From Planctomyces sp. (GTDB taxonomy: Bacteria > Planctomycetota > Planctomycetia > Planctomycetales > Planctomycetaceae), in the NCBI GenBank assembly GCA_005791255.1, contig SXXK01000063.1:1-48386 (forward strand): 48,386 nt of DNA, read 5' to 3'. The translations under genes were made by a program, and so were the position numbers. The notes under the pieces were generated by a model. That model worked only from the letters and a program-made list of their open reading frames with translations, made no database searches and was not told where the DNA came from. Below are positions 15,361 to 25,274 of the stretch, piece after piece. Numbering within the stretch: position 1 is the stretch's first letter; the number at the start of each line of letters is the position of its first letter.

Positions 15361-18300
15361 ATGCATCCGCAGCAGTTTGTGTGTTTCCTCCTGACTTTGC
15401 CGGTCGCCTGCCTGTTCCCGCTGCACTGCTGTGCCGGAAGTGCCGACGATACGGTCGATTTCAACCGCGATGTGCGACCGATACTGGCCAATCACTGCTG
15501 GTCCTGCCACGGTCGCGATGAAGCCTCCCGCAAGGCTGGTCTGCGACTGGATACTCGCGAAGCGGCCCTCGCTGCCGGTGACAGCGGCCAGCCGGCCCTG
15601 GTGCCCGGGCAGCCCGCTGCCAGTGCACTGCTGCAGCGCATTCACGCGACTGACTCCGACGAAATCATGCCGCCGCCCGAATTCCGCAAGCCTCTCTCCG
15701 ACCGCCAAAAATCCGTCCTGCAGAACTGGATTCGCCAGGGTGCTCATTACGCAGACCACTGGGCCTTCATCCCGCCGCAGCGACCGCCGCTTCCCGCTGT
15801 CCGCCCTTCGAACTGGCCGGTCAGCGACGTGGACCTGTTCGTTCTGCACAGGCTGCAGCAGGAGGGCCTGCAGCCGGCAGCCCCCGCACCGCCGCTGATG
15901 TGGCTCCGCCGCGCCTCACTGGACCTCACCGGAATTTCGCCCTCGCCCGCCGAACAGCAGCAGTTTCTGGATGAAGTCAGGCAGCAGGGTCTGCTCACAG
16001 CCAAATCGCTGGCGGCCGATCGCATGCTGCAGTCCGACCGCTGCGCCGAACGACTGGCCATGCAGTGGCTGGATGCCGCACGCTACGCCGATACCAATGG
16101 TTACAACAACGACGAAATGCGCACGATGTGGCCTTGGCGCGACTGGGTCATCGAAGCCTTCCGCTCCGGCATGCCCTGGGACCAGTTTCTCATCGAACAG
16201 CTGGCCGGCGATCTGCTGCCGGAAGCCACCGTCAGTCAAAAGGTCGCCACCGGATTCATTCGCAATCACGTACTGACCACCGAAGGCGGCGTGATTGAAG
16301 ACGAGTATCACTGGGAGTACGTCGCGGATCGCATTCACACGACCTCGACTGTCTTCCTTGGACTGTCCCTGCAGTGCGCCCGCTGTCATGATCACAAGTA
16401 CGATCCTTTTTCTCAGCGCGATTACTACCGCCTGGCCGGTTTCTTCAACAATGTCCCGGACCGCATCGTCTCATACAGCCAGGGCCGCATGGCCGAGCCG
16501 CTGCTGAAGGTGCCCTCCAAAGCTCAGACAGCGGAACTTGAACAGCTGGCTCAGCGGGAAACCGAACTGCAGAACCTGCTGGCAGCCCGCACAACCGCCG
16601 TCGCTGCCGACGCCGATGCCTGGGCTGCCGGTCTGTCCGAACAGCAACTGGCCGAAATGGAACTCGCCGGACTCGCTCACACCTTCTCACTCGATGAAGC
16701 CGACGGAGACTTCCCGGACAGCCACGGACGCTCGGCCCCGGCCGTCCTGCACGGCAGTCGCAGCAGTGTGCCCGGACACAGCGGAAACGCCCTCCAGTTC
16801 TCCGGCAGCACCTGGCTCGCAGCGCCTGACGTCGGCGACTTTGAAGCCGATCAGCCCTTCACTGCCGCGGCGTGGATTCGCACAGCCGCCGGCTCCGGAG
16901 GCACCGTGTTCAGTCGCATGGATGATGCCGCCGCGTATCGCGGCTATGACTTCATCGTCGAAGGCGGGCGACTCAATGCCCACTTCGTCGACCACTGGCC
17001 CGACAAAGGCTGCAAAGTTTCCACCGCAGCCGTGCTTAAGCCGCAGCAGTGGCACCACGTAACTCTGGTCTGGCAGGGCCGCCGACGCGCTGCAGGAATT
17101 CGCATCTATGTCGACGGCGTACCGCAGACGCTGCAGGTTGACAACGATGGCGAAGTTGCCGGATCGCTCAGAACAGCGAAACCCTTCCATATCGGTCGCC
17201 GCCAGAACTCCGTGCCCTTCACCGGCACAATCGATGACGTGCGGATCTTCAGCCGGGCTCTGTCTGACGACGATGTCCGCAGACTGGCCGACGGAAAAAC
17301 ACTTTCCGGCATTCGCGAAATTGTACTGACAGCCGCCGCACGTCGCTCCGCCGAACAGAGTGCCGAACTGCAGCGATTTTGGGTCGAACACATCGATACC
17401 GAATCACGCAGCTGGCGCACCGAACTGGCCGCCATCGGACCGCGCCGTGCTGCCATCGAGCAGCAGATTCCGCAAACTATGGTCATGCAGGAACAGACTC
17501 CCCGCCGACCCTCATACATCCTGAACCGCGGACAGTATGACCAGCGTGGCGAGCAGGTAGCGGCCGGCATCCCCGCGGTATTCGCAGCCACCCTGAACAC
17601 CATCGACACAGGTGCCGCTCAGACCGAACCAACGCGACTGGATTTTGCCCGCTGGCTGGTCAGCCCGCAGAATCCGCTGACCGCCCGGGTCACCGTCAAT
17701 CGCTGGTGGGAAATGCTGTTCGGTAACGGACTGGTAGAAACCACCGAAGACTTCGGAATCCAGGGTGCCCTGCCCTCGCACCCTGAACTGCTGGACTGGC
17801 TGGCCTGTGAACTGCAGTCCTCGGGCTGGAACCAGAAGCACATGCTGAAAAGCATGGTGCTTTCCGCCACATACGGACAAACCTCGGATGTCAGCCCGGA
17901 ACTGCTGGAACGTGATCCGCGAAATCTCCTGCTCGCCCGTTCCAGTCGCATGCGACTGCCCGCCGAAATGCTCCGCGACAATGCCCTGGCCGCATCCGTA
18001 CTGCTCAACCCCGCCATCGGCGGCCCCAGTGCCAAACCGTGGCAGCCGGAAGGCCTGTGGGAAGATGTGTCGGTCGAACGCCGCGAAAAATATCAGCCGG
18101 ATCCAGGTGACGGTATCTATCGACGCAGCATGTACACTTTCTGGAAACGCACCTGCCCGCCTCCCGCCATGACCGTCTTCGATGCCCCGGATCGCGAAAC
18201 CTGCCTCGTACGACGTTCCCGCACGAATACCCCCCTGCAGGCGCTGGTACTGCTCAATGACCCGACTTACGTCGAAGCCGCCAGAAAACTGGCAGAACGC

Positions 18301-18573
18301 GTTCTGCTGGCGAACACGGACGACAGCGCGCGAATCGACCTCGCGGTCCGCATCGTGCTCGCACGCCCGCCCGGACCCGCCGAACAGCAGGAACTGCGGC
18401 AACTGGTTGACGTCGGACGAAAACACTTTGCTGCAGAACCCGCCGCCGCTGCAGAGCTCAGAAAAGTCGGACGCGCTGTCGCGGACCCCCGCATCCCCGA
18501 CGACGAACTGGCGGCATGGAGCTCCGCAATGAGCGTCCTGCTCAATCTTGATGAAGCCATTACCCGACCCTGA
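15361..18573 (+). CDS. PSCyt1-DUF1549-LamG-DUF1553 protein (planctomycete cytochrome c type)
   Basis: ATG 15361 follows GGAAGCATCCC and begins a signal peptide ([20 protein letters not shown]), so the 51 upstream codons of the track ORF are dropped, leaving 1070 residues. Domains in order: a PSCyt1 haem domain with CWSCHG (Cys46, Cys49, His50), DUF1549/PSCyt2 (about 145-360, with [12 protein letters not shown] and [13 protein letters not shown]), a LamG/concanavalin-like jelly roll (about 440-640), and DUF1553/PSD1 (about 760-1020, starting [22 protein letters not shown]). The second CxxCH, in CARCHDH, is part of DUF1549. These proteins are almost confined to Planctomycetota and relatives and pair with DUF1501 genes; the next gene is one, 37 bases on. 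A redox role in extracytoplasmic polymer breakdown is often proposed, not proven. Confidence 0.92.
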   Translation: MHPQQFVCFLLTLPVACLFPLHCCAGSADDTVDFNRDVRPILANHCWSCHGRDEASRKAGLRLDTREAALAAGDSGQPALVPGQPAASALLQRIHATDSDEIMPPPEFRKPLSDRQKSVLQNWIRQGAHYADHWAFIPPQRPPLPAVRPSNWPVSDVDLFVLHRLQQEGLQPAAPAPPLMWLRRASLDLTGISPSPAEQQQFLDEVRQQGLLTAKSLAADRMLQSDRCAERLAMQWLDAARYADTNGYNNDEMRTMWPWRDWVIEAFRSGMPWDQFLIEQLAGDLLPEATVSQKVATGFIRNHVLTTEGGVIEDEYHWEYVADRIHTTSTVFLGLSLQCARCHDHKYDPFSQRDYYRLAGFFNNVPDRIVSYSQGRMAEPLLKVPSKAQTAELEQLAQRETELQNLLAARTTAVAADADAWAAGLSEQQLAEMELAGLAHTFSLDEADGDFPDSHGRSAPAVLHGSRSSVPGHSGNALQFSGSTWLAAPDVGDFEADQPFTAAAWIRTAAGSGGTVFSRMDDAAAYRGYDFIVEGGRLNAHFVDHWPDKGCKVSTAAVLKPQQWHHVTLVWQGRRRAAGIRIYVDGVPQTLQVDNDGEVAGSLRTAKPFHIGRRQNSVPFTGTIDDVRIFSRALSDDDVRRLADGKTLSGIREIVLTAAARRSAEQSAELQRFWVEHIDTESRSWRTELAAIGPRRAAIEQQIPQTMVMQEQTPRRPSYILNRGQYDQRGEQVAAGIPAVFAATLNTIDTGAAQTEPTRLDFARWLVSPQNPLTARVTVNRWWEMLFGNGLVETTEDFGIQGALPSHPELLDWLACELQSSGWNQKHMLKSMVLSATYGQTSDVSPELLERDPRNLLLARSSRMRLPAEMLRDNALAASVLLNPAIGGPSAKPWQPEGLWEDVSVERREKYQPDPGDGIYRRSMYTFWKRTCPPPAMTVFDAPDRETCLVRRSRTNTPLQALVLLNDPTYVEAARKLAERVLLANTDDSARIDLAVRIVLARPPGPAEQQELRQLVDVGRKHFAAEPAAAAELRKVGRAVADPRIPDDELAAWSSAMSVLLNLDEAITRP

Positions 18574-18610
18574 CAGCCTTCAATCATCCTCCGATCACAG
18601 GGAATCAACC

Positions 18611-20014
18611 ATGCCGGATCCGTCAGGTCTCTGTCGACGAGCCTTACTGCGTCTGCCTGCGGGAACTGCAGCAGTCGCAGCCCTGCTGAACCAGTCCGCA
18701 CAGGCTGAACAGGCATCGCACTTCGCACCCCGGGCGAAACGCGTTGTGTATCTGTTTCAGTCCGGAGGACCCTCGCATCTGGAACTGCTCGACGAAAAAC
18801 CAGGACTCCGCAAACTGCACGGAACTGAACTGCCTGATTCCATCCGTCGCGGACAGCGGCTGACCGGAATGACGTCCGGGCAAAGCAGCTTCCCCGTCGT
18901 CGCTCCGAAATTCGGCTTCCGCACTCACGGCCAGTGCGGACTGCGAATCAGCGAACTGCTGCCGCACACCGGCGCCATCGCCGATCAGCTGTGTGTGATT
19001 CGGTCCATGCATACCGAAGCCATCAACCACGACCCGGCCATCACGCTGATCCAGACCGGGTCGCAGCAACCCGGTCGACCCTCACTTGGCGCGTGGGCCA
19101 GCTACGGACTGGGCAGCGAAGCTGAAGACCTGCCTGCCTTCATCGTCATGATTTCTCACGGCAGCGGCCGTGACGCCAATCAGGGACTGCTGGAACGCCT
19201 GTGGGGCAGCGGCTTTCTGCCCTCCAGCCATCAGGGTGTCAAACTGCGCGGCAGCGGTGACCCGGTGCTCTACCTGTCCGATCCTCCGGGGATCAGCCGC
19301 GATTTTCGTCGCACCATGCTCAACAGTGTCTCGTCCCTCAACCAGCAGCATCTGCAGCAGTCCGGCGATCCGGAAATTGCCGCCCGCATCGCCCAGTACG
19401 AAATGGCGTTCCGCATGCAGGCTTCCGTTCCGGACCTCATCGACATGTCACAGGAGTCTGAGTCCACCTTTCAGATGTACGGCGACGAATCACGCAAACC
19501 CGGCACGTTTGCCGCCAACTGCCTGCTGGCACGCCGACTGCTGGAACGCGGAGTCCGCTTCGTGCAGTTGTTTCATCGCGGCTGGGATCAGCACGGCGGA
19601 CTGCCGACAAATCTGCCCAAACAGTGCCACGATATTGACCAGCCTCAGGCAGCTCTCATTCGCGATCTGCAGCAGCGCGGACTGCTCGAAGACACTCTGG
19701 TCGTCTGGGGCGGAGAATTCGGGCGCACCGTCTACGGTCAGGGAGGACTGCAGGCTGACTACGGACGCGATCACCACGGTCGCTGCTTTTCCGTCTGGCT
19801 GGCCGGCGGTGGCATTCAGGGCGGCATAACGCTCGGGCAGACCGACGACTACGGCTACAATATCGAAGCCGATCCCGTGCATATTCACGATCTGAACGCC
19901 ACCATCCTGCACTGCCTCGGGATGGATCACCAGCGGCTGACGTTCCGCTTTCAGGGACGCGACTACCGCCTGACAGACGTGCACGGAAACCTTGTGAAAC
20001 AGATCCTCTCATGA
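18611..20014 (+). CDS. DUF1501 family protein (first pair)
   Basis: Start ATG 18611 follows AGGGAATCAACC and yields 467 residues with a Tat-like signal ([19 protein letters not shown]). The DUF1501 core is clear: [20 protein letters not shown] at the start, [16 protein letters not shown] and [22 protein letters not shown] in the second half, and [29 protein letters not shown] at the end. The fold belongs to the alkaline phosphatase/sulfatase superfamily, and the conserved Asp/His/Glu residues resemble its metal ligands, but no reaction has been assigned with confidence. It is translated right after the LamG-type PSCyt gene and probably works with it. Confidence 0.93.
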   Translation: MPDPSGLCRRALLRLPAGTAAVAALLNQSAQAEQASHFAPRAKRVVYLFQSGGPSHLELLDEKPGLRKLHGTELPDSIRRGQRLTGMTSGQSSFPVVAPKFGFRTHGQCGLRISELLPHTGAIADQLCVIRSMHTEAINHDPAITLIQTGSQQPGRPSLGAWASYGLGSEAEDLPAFIVMISHGSGRDANQGLLERLWGSGFLPSSHQGVKLRGSGDPVLYLSDPPGISRDFRRTMLNSVSSLNQQHLQQSGDPEIAARIAQYEMAFRMQASVPDLIDMSQESESTFQMYGDESRKPGTFAANCLLARRLLERGVRFVQLFHRGWDQHGGLPTNLPKQCHDIDQPQAALIRDLQQRGLLEDTLVVWGGEFGRTVYGQGGLQADYGRDHHGRCFSVWLAGGGIQGGITLGQTDDYGYNIEADPVHIHDLNATILHCLGMDHQRLTFRFQGRDYRLTDVHGNLVKQILS

Positions 20015-20192
20015 CTCCCGGAACCAGTAATCGCCCGACTTTCCAGCCTTTTTCCGCATGACTCAGACAAAACTGTCCGTCATAATTTTCAGCGTGCACT
20101 GCACAGGCTCTGCCTGTTGCGGTCCCGCCCGCCCAACACTCCCTGGCCCGCCCGCTCTCCCGGCCCGTGACCGTTCCCCTGCGAAAGCTTCC

Positions 20193-23057
20193 ATGAAACA
20201 GCCTCAGCTCAATCTGCCTGCACTGTTCCTGCTGCTGTTCTGCCTGACAGCTTCCACTGCGGGGGCACAGCAGACCGACGTCAGCTTCTCTGCTCAGATT
20301 CGGCCGCTGCTGGCCCGCCGCTGCTTTGCCTGCCACGGTCCGGACAAAGCTGAAGCCGGTCTGCGACTGCACACTCCGGAAACCGCCACAGCAAAGCTCG
20401 AATCAGGACATGCGGCCCTCGTTCCGGGCAACCCTGCTGACAGCGAACTGCTGAAACGGATCGCCAGCAGCGAAGACGGCGTGCGCATGCCTCCTGAGGG
20501 CGCCGCACTTACCGAAAACGAACAGCAGCTGCTGCGTGACTGGATCGCTCAGGGTGCGGTCTGGAAGCAGCACTGGTCCTTCGAACCACTCACACGCCCG
20601 CCCGTGCCTGCCGCAGTCGCAGACAACCGGCCCGCTGAAAACATGCACCCCATCGACGCGTTCATCGATGCCTCGCTCGCCCGTAAAAATCTGCGCCGCA
20701 GTCCCCGCGCTCCATCACAGGTCCTGCTCCGCAGACTGTACTACGATCTCATCGGACTGCCCCCCACGCCTCAGCAGGTCAGTGACTTCCTGAATCGCGC
20801 CGCCACAAACTTCGATAACGCATGGCGGCAGGAAATTGACACGCTGCTGGCGTCACCGCAGTACGGTGAACGCTGGGCCCGACACTGGCTGGATGTTGTC
20901 CGCTTCGCCGAAACCAACAGCTTCGAACGTGACGGCATCAAACCCAACGCCTGGCGGTTCCGCGACTACGTCATCCGCTCGTTCAATGACGACAAACCCT
21001 ACGACCAGTTCCTCCGCGAACAGCTGGCTGGTGACGAACTCCCCGCAGTCACTCGTGACTCACTCGTCGCCACCGGATTCTACCGACTGGGCATCTGGGA
21101 TGATGAGCCGGCTGACCGCAAACTGGCTATGTACGAAGGCTTTGATGATATCCTTACCACTGTCAGCCAGGGCATGCTGGGTCTGACCCTCAACTGTGCT
21201 CGCTGCCACGACCACAAAATCGACCCGCTGCCCACGGCCGACTACTACAGCACGCTGGCATTCTTCCGCAACATTACCCCCAATGGCTACGGTCCCCACG
21301 TCGAACGCCCCCTGCTGGCAAATGACTCCGATCGGGCAGCCTTCGCAGCAGCGGAAAAGGACATCCGCGAATCCGGTGATCGACTGCAGGCCCGCCTGAC
21401 CGAACTGGAAACTCAGCTGCAGAAGCAGATTGCCGAAGTGTCCTCGGCCGCTGCATCCGGCCGTGATCTCGATGATCTCGAATACCGCTTCTATCGCGAC
21501 TCGTTCCAGCAGCTGCCCGACTTCGACTCCCTCAAACCCGAAACCGTGGCTGCCCTCGACCCGCCGCTCATCTCCATCGCCCCCGCAACACGCCCCGATC
21601 ACTTCGGCTTCGTCTTCACCGGGACGCTGATTGTTCCGGCCGACGGCCAGTACGAATTTGTCCTCGATTCCGACGACGGTTCACGACTGCTGATCGATGG
21701 ACAGAAACTGATCGAATATGACGGCATTCATGGTCTCGGCGGAGCCAAACGAGCCTCGCTGAAGCTGACCCAGGGACGCCACCCGCTGCGACTGGAATAC
21801 TTTCAGGGACTGTTTGGCAAAGGTTTACAGCTGGCATGGAGCGGGCCGGGATTCGCCCGCCGCAGCCTCACAGCAGAAGACGGTTCCAGCGGACGCGATC
21901 TGAATGAATTCCTGCGTTCACCAGCCGCTGAACAACTCGATCAGACTCTCGTTCGCGATTACCGACAAACGCGTCGACAGCTGGAAGAAAACAAACGCCG
22001 CAAGCCGTGGGAAGAATACGGACTGTGCATCAGCGAATCCGGTACCAGTGCCCCCGACACCTTCATCCTGACTCGCGGCAGCCCGGAAGCCGAAGCTGAC
22101 AAAGTGCAGCCTGCCTTCCCCGGGATTCTGGGCGGGGGAGCACCGGAAATTGCGTCCAACGCCGCAGCCAATACCACCGGCAGACGTCTGGCCTTCGCCA
22201 CGTGGATCACAGACCCGCAGCACCGACTGACCAGCCGTGTCTTTGTCAACCGCATCTGGCAGCATCATTTCGGACGCGGCATCGTGCGCTCACCCAACAA
22301 CTTCGGACAAATGGGTGAACCGCCCACTCACCCGGAACTGCTCGACTGGCTGGCCAGCGAATTTGTCGCCCGCGGCTGGCGCATGAAGGATCTGCACCGC
22401 CTGATCCTGACCTCCGCCAGCTGGCAGCAGACAACTGTTGCTGACCCGCAAACCATTGAGATCGACCCCAACAATGATCTCTTCAGTCGGTTTGATCTGC
22501 GCCGTCAAAGCGCCGAAGAACTGCGGGATTCCGTCCTGACCGTCAACGGTACGCTCAACCCGAAAATGTACGGCCCTGGAATCTACCCGGCCATCTCACG
22601 CGAAGTCCTGGCCGGCCAGTCCGTCCCGGGTTCAGGGTGGGGCCAGTCTTCACCCGAGGATCAGGCGCGTCGCAGCATCTACATCCATGTGAAACGTTCA
22701 CTGCTGCTGCCGTTCCTGTCCAGCTTTGACTTCCCGGAGCCGGACACCAGCTGCGAAGCCCGTTTCGTCACGACTCAGCCCGGCCAGGCACTCAGCCTCT
22801 TAAACGGTGAATTCCTCAACCAGCAGGCTTCCACATTCGCCGAAAGGTTGCGGAAGGAAGCGCCGGACGATGTGACAAAACAGATGCAGCTCGCGTTTCG
22901 CCTGGCCCTGTGTCGTGAGATTCGCGGGGAGGAAATCGAACGTGGACAGCAGCTGCTGCAGACACTGCAGCAGAAACACAAACTGACTGCTGATCAGGCT
23001 CTGCAGTGGTACTGTCTTTACGTACTGAATCTTAACGAATTTATCTTTGTCGAATAA
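20193..23057 (+). CDS. PSCyt1-DUF1549-PA14-DUF1553 protein (planctomycete cytochrome c type)
   Basis: Start moved to ATG 20193, the beginning of a signal peptide (MKQPQLNLPALFLLLFCLTASTAGAQ), giving 954 residues. Domains in order: PSCyt1 with CFACHG (Cys44, Cys47, His48), DUF1549 (about 150-370, with [14 protein letters not shown]), a PA14-like domain (about 465-555, with YEFVLDSDDGSRLLIDG and GRHPLRLEYFQG), and DUF1553 (about 665-920). PA14 domains often bind carbohydrate. The same architecture with a LamG module in place of PA14 stands 1.6 kb upstream, so the two copies differ mainly in their binding module. The next gene, DUF1501, starts 42 bases on and is the partner. Confidence 0.92.
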   Translation: MKQPQLNLPALFLLLFCLTASTAGAQQTDVSFSAQIRPLLARRCFACHGPDKAEAGLRLHTPETATAKLESGHAALVPGNPADSELLKRIASSEDGVRMPPEGAALTENEQQLLRDWIAQGAVWKQHWSFEPLTRPPVPAAVADNRPAENMHPIDAFIDASLARKNLRRSPRAPSQVLLRRLYYDLIGLPPTPQQVSDFLNRAATNFDNAWRQEIDTLLASPQYGERWARHWLDVVRFAETNSFERDGIKPNAWRFRDYVIRSFNDDKPYDQFLREQLAGDELPAVTRDSLVATGFYRLGIWDDEPADRKLAMYEGFDDILTTVSQGMLGLTLNCARCHDHKIDPLPTADYYSTLAFFRNITPNGYGPHVERPLLANDSDRAAFAAAEKDIRESGDRLQARLTELETQLQKQIAEVSSAAASGRDLDDLEYRFYRDSFQQLPDFDSLKPETVAALDPPLISIAPATRPDHFGFVFTGTLIVPADGQYEFVLDSDDGSRLLIDGQKLIEYDGIHGLGGAKRASLKLTQGRHPLRLEYFQGLFGKGLQLAWSGPGFARRSLTAEDGSSGRDLNEFLRSPAAEQLDQTLVRDYRQTRRQLEENKRRKPWEEYGLCISESGTSAPDTFILTRGSPEAEADKVQPAFPGILGGGAPEIASNAAANTTGRRLAFATWITDPQHRLTSRVFVNRIWQHHFGRGIVRSPNNFGQMGEPPTHPELLDWLASEFVARGWRMKDLHRLILTSASWQQTTVADPQTIEIDPNNDLFSRFDLRRQSAEELRDSVLTVNGTLNPKMYGPGIYPAISREVLAGQSVPGSGWGQSSPEDQARRSIYIHVKRSLLLPFLSSFDFPEPDTSCEARFVTTQPGQALSLLNGEFLNQQASTFAERLRKEAPDDVTKQMQLAFRLALCREIRGEEIERGQQLLQTLQQKHKLTADQALQWYCLYVLNLNEFIFVE

Positions 23058-23099
23058 TCACGGGCACAGCGGCTTTGGCTGACTTCAGGAGAACAAACG

Positions 23100-24536
23100 A
23101 TGGCAACTAACTTCTGCGGACGTACCCGCCGTGAGATGCTCTGGCAGACCGGGGGCGGTTTCGGTGCTGCCGCGCTGACCGGACTGTTGTCAGACGATGG
23201 CTTTTTTTCCGCCGCAGCACAGGCTGCCGATGGCGCCGCTTTGCCGCAGCCCCACTTTACTCCCAAAGCAAAAAGCGTCATCTTTCTCTTCATGTACGGC
23301 GGCCCCAGCCACATCGACACCTTCGACTACAAGCCCGACATGAAGGGCCGTGACAATCAGACCATTCAGGTCAAAACGTTCGGACGAGGCGGACGCCGCA
23401 ACTCCGGGCGCATCGTGGAACCACGCTGGGATTTCCACCAGCTCGGACAGTGCGGCAAATGGATCAGCACGCTGTTTCCGCATCTGGCCACCTGCGTTGA
23501 CGACATCGCCTTTATTAACTCCATGACCGCCGATTCCCCCATCCACGGCTCAGCCATGCTGATGATGAATTCCGGGCGCGTCCAAAGCGGCCATCCGTGT
23601 CTCGGATCGTGGGTGAACTACGGACTGGGCAGTGTGAATCGCAATCTGCCGGGATTCGTAGTGATGCTGGATCCCACCGGCGGACCAATCTCGGGCGCGA
23701 AAAACTGGTCCAGCGGATATATGCCGGCCAGCCTGCAGGGAACAACCTTTCGCACGCAGGGAGCACCGGTGCTGGATCTGCAGGCCCGTGATGGCGTCAG
23801 CCGCGAACTGCAGCGGGACCTGCTGGACGCTCTGAAACAGCAGAACGAAGCTCACGCCGCACTGCACGGCGGACGCTCAGACCTGACATCCCGCATCGCC
23901 AGTTACGAACTGGCCTTCCAGATGCAGCAGTCGGCACCGGAAGCCGTCGATATCGCCACAGAAACCGCCGAAACACAGCAGCTGTACGGGCTCGACAACG
24001 ACCGCACTCGCGACTTCGGCACCAAGTGCCTGCTCGCCAGACGGCTCGTCGAACGTGGCGTACGCTTTATCCAGGTGTACTCCGGTGGTGCTCACAATGA
24101 CGACAACTGGGATGCACACTCGGACCTCAAAAAGAACCATGACTACCACGCCTTCAACACCGATCAGCCAATCGCTGCCCTGCTGAAGGACCTGAAACAG
24201 CGCAACCTGCTGGACGAGACTCTCGTGGTCTGGGGCGGAGAATTCGGACGACAGCCCACGGCTGAATACGCCGAAGGCACAGGTCGCGATCACAACTCAT
24301 ACGGCTTCACCATGTGGATGGCCGGCGGTGGCATTCGCGGCGGAGTCAGCGTTGGAACAACCGACGAACTCGGCTCAGCCGCCGTCGATGATCCCTTCCA
24401 TGTCAAACGACTGCACGCCACCGTTCTGCACCAGTTGGGCATCGACCCCAACCGGCTCAGCTACTTCCACTCAGGACTTGACCAGAAACTTGTCGGAGTC
24501 GAACACGTGGAGCCAATTCGGCAGATCATTGGCTGA
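23100..24536 (+). CDS. DUF1501 family protein (second pair)
   Basis: ATG 23100 has a strong site (CAGGAGAACAAACG). The 478-residue product has an atypical Tat-like leader (CGRTRREMLWQTGGGFGAAALTGLL) and the family hallmarks: SVIFLFMYGGPSHIDTFDYKP, WGGEFGRQPTAEYAEGTGRDHNSYGF and MWMAGGGIRGG, ending HATVLHQLGIDPNRLSYFHSGLDQKLVG. It is clearly diverged from the first DUF1501, so the two pairs are not a recent duplication. It belongs to the same transcription run as the PA14-type PSCyt gene. The catalytic role is unproven for the family. Confidence 0.93.
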   Translation: MATNFCGRTRREMLWQTGGGFGAAALTGLLSDDGFFSAAAQAADGAALPQPHFTPKAKSVIFLFMYGGPSHIDTFDYKPDMKGRDNQTIQVKTFGRGGRRNSGRIVEPRWDFHQLGQCGKWISTLFPHLATCVDDIAFINSMTADSPIHGSAMLMMNSGRVQSGHPCLGSWVNYGLGSVNRNLPGFVVMLDPTGGPISGAKNWSSGYMPASLQGTTFRTQGAPVLDLQARDGVSRELQRDLLDALKQQNEAHAALHGGRSDLTSRIASYELAFQMQQSAPEAVDIATETAETQQLYGLDNDRTRDFGTKCLLARRLVERGVRFIQVYSGGAHNDDNWDAHSDLKKNHDYHAFNTDQPIAALLKDLKQRNLLDETLVVWGGEFGRQPTAEYAEGTGRDHNSYGFTMWMAGGGIRGGVSVGTTDELGSAAVDDPFHVKRLHATVLHQLGIDPNRLSYFHSGLDQKLVGVEHVEPIRQIIG

Positions 24537-24607
24537 GCAGACCTCAGGTCACTTCGCTCAGTCCTGCCCGATTTCATCGATATCCAAAACCCGGCCACTG
24601 GTGCTGA

Positions 24608-24879
24608 ATCACGTCAGTTGATGGTTCAGCCAAGCACCCTCAGGGTTCAACAAACCTGCCCTTCAATGTCTTGTCAGACGGTGAGAAGTGTTTTTTATCG
24701 CTGCTCTGGTAATTGCTGTGAGTGCCGTCAGTAAAACGGTTTTTTGTTTCTGGGACAAACCTGATAATTACCTCGCACTGTCTGAGGTCAGCCACTTTAT
24801 CATCGCACTGCGAAAATACCTCCAGCACTTCAGCGGGCAGCTGATCAATGCCCTGCTGACAGATGATATTACACCATGA
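24608..24879 (+). pseudogene. Remnant of an AAA/OLD-like ATPase gene (3-prime part, frameshifted)
   Basis: No intact ORF is present, but two frames joined at a T-run (24691-24696) read NLPFNVLSDGEKCF then FFIAALVIA...KTVFCFWDKPDNYLALSEVSHFIIALRKYL. That is the ABC-type signature (LSDGEK) and Walker B region of SMC-like AAA_21 ATPases. One missing T breaks the frame; with seven Ts the reading would be continuous. The Walker B Glu is changed (DEPDN expected, DKPDN seen). After GQLIN the usual TSHN...FVL segment is absent and the frame ends at TGA 24877-24879, overlapping the next ATG. The 5-prime part with Walker A is missing. GC is lower than in neighbouring genes, suggesting acquired DNA now decaying. 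Recognition is from memory of the family. Confidence 0.6.
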
Positions 24880-25259
24880 GCGGCAATAAATACCGTCCTC
24901 ACATCTGTGTGCTTCCTGAGCATGATGCTAATCGGCAGATCGCCAACGGATTTCTGACCAACTTCAACGTTGCGATAAAATCCATCAACATACTGCCGAT
25001 AGCCAATGGCTGGGGAAGGGTGCTGGAGGAATTCCTTCAGAATCATGCAAAACCAGTGCGACGCAATACCGTATCGTATTTTATCCTTTTGTTCGATTTT
25101 GATGCCAAACTGGAACAACTGGGTGCAACACTGGCGTCGGAATGCTTTGAAAATCGTCGCGAACTCTGGAACCATGAGCTGCTGAGACACAATCTTCGTG
25201 AACTGGATCGAATGCCGGACGAATTACGAAAAATCATCTTCAACTCGTCGGGTCCGTAA
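24876..25259 (+). pseudogene. Toprim-like partner protein of the ATPase, internally deleted
   Basis: The ATG overlaps the stop of the ATPase remnant (ATGA). The 127-residue product starts YRPHICVLPEHDANRQIANGF and continues to YFILLFDFDAKLEQLG, then WNHELLRHNLRELDRMPDELRKIIF. Acidic residues in VLPEHD and DFD are placed like the two Toprim motifs (Glu, then DxD). Proteins of this type that I recall, found beside AAA ATPases, are about 200 residues, with a VFVLGVxSEPEDLK block between the DFD and the EQLG...W.H.LLRHN block. Here those blocks are fused in frame, so about 60 residues appear deleted. It may still be translated but is unlikely to be active. Low GC matches the ATPase remnant. Confidence 0.5.
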
Positions 25260-25274
25260 GTCGACTCTGCTGCC

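Noticed and set aside
17512-18426. 304-residue minus-strand ORF opposite the first DUF1553 domain
   Set aside because: Shadow of a conserved coding region; no ribosome site or domain.
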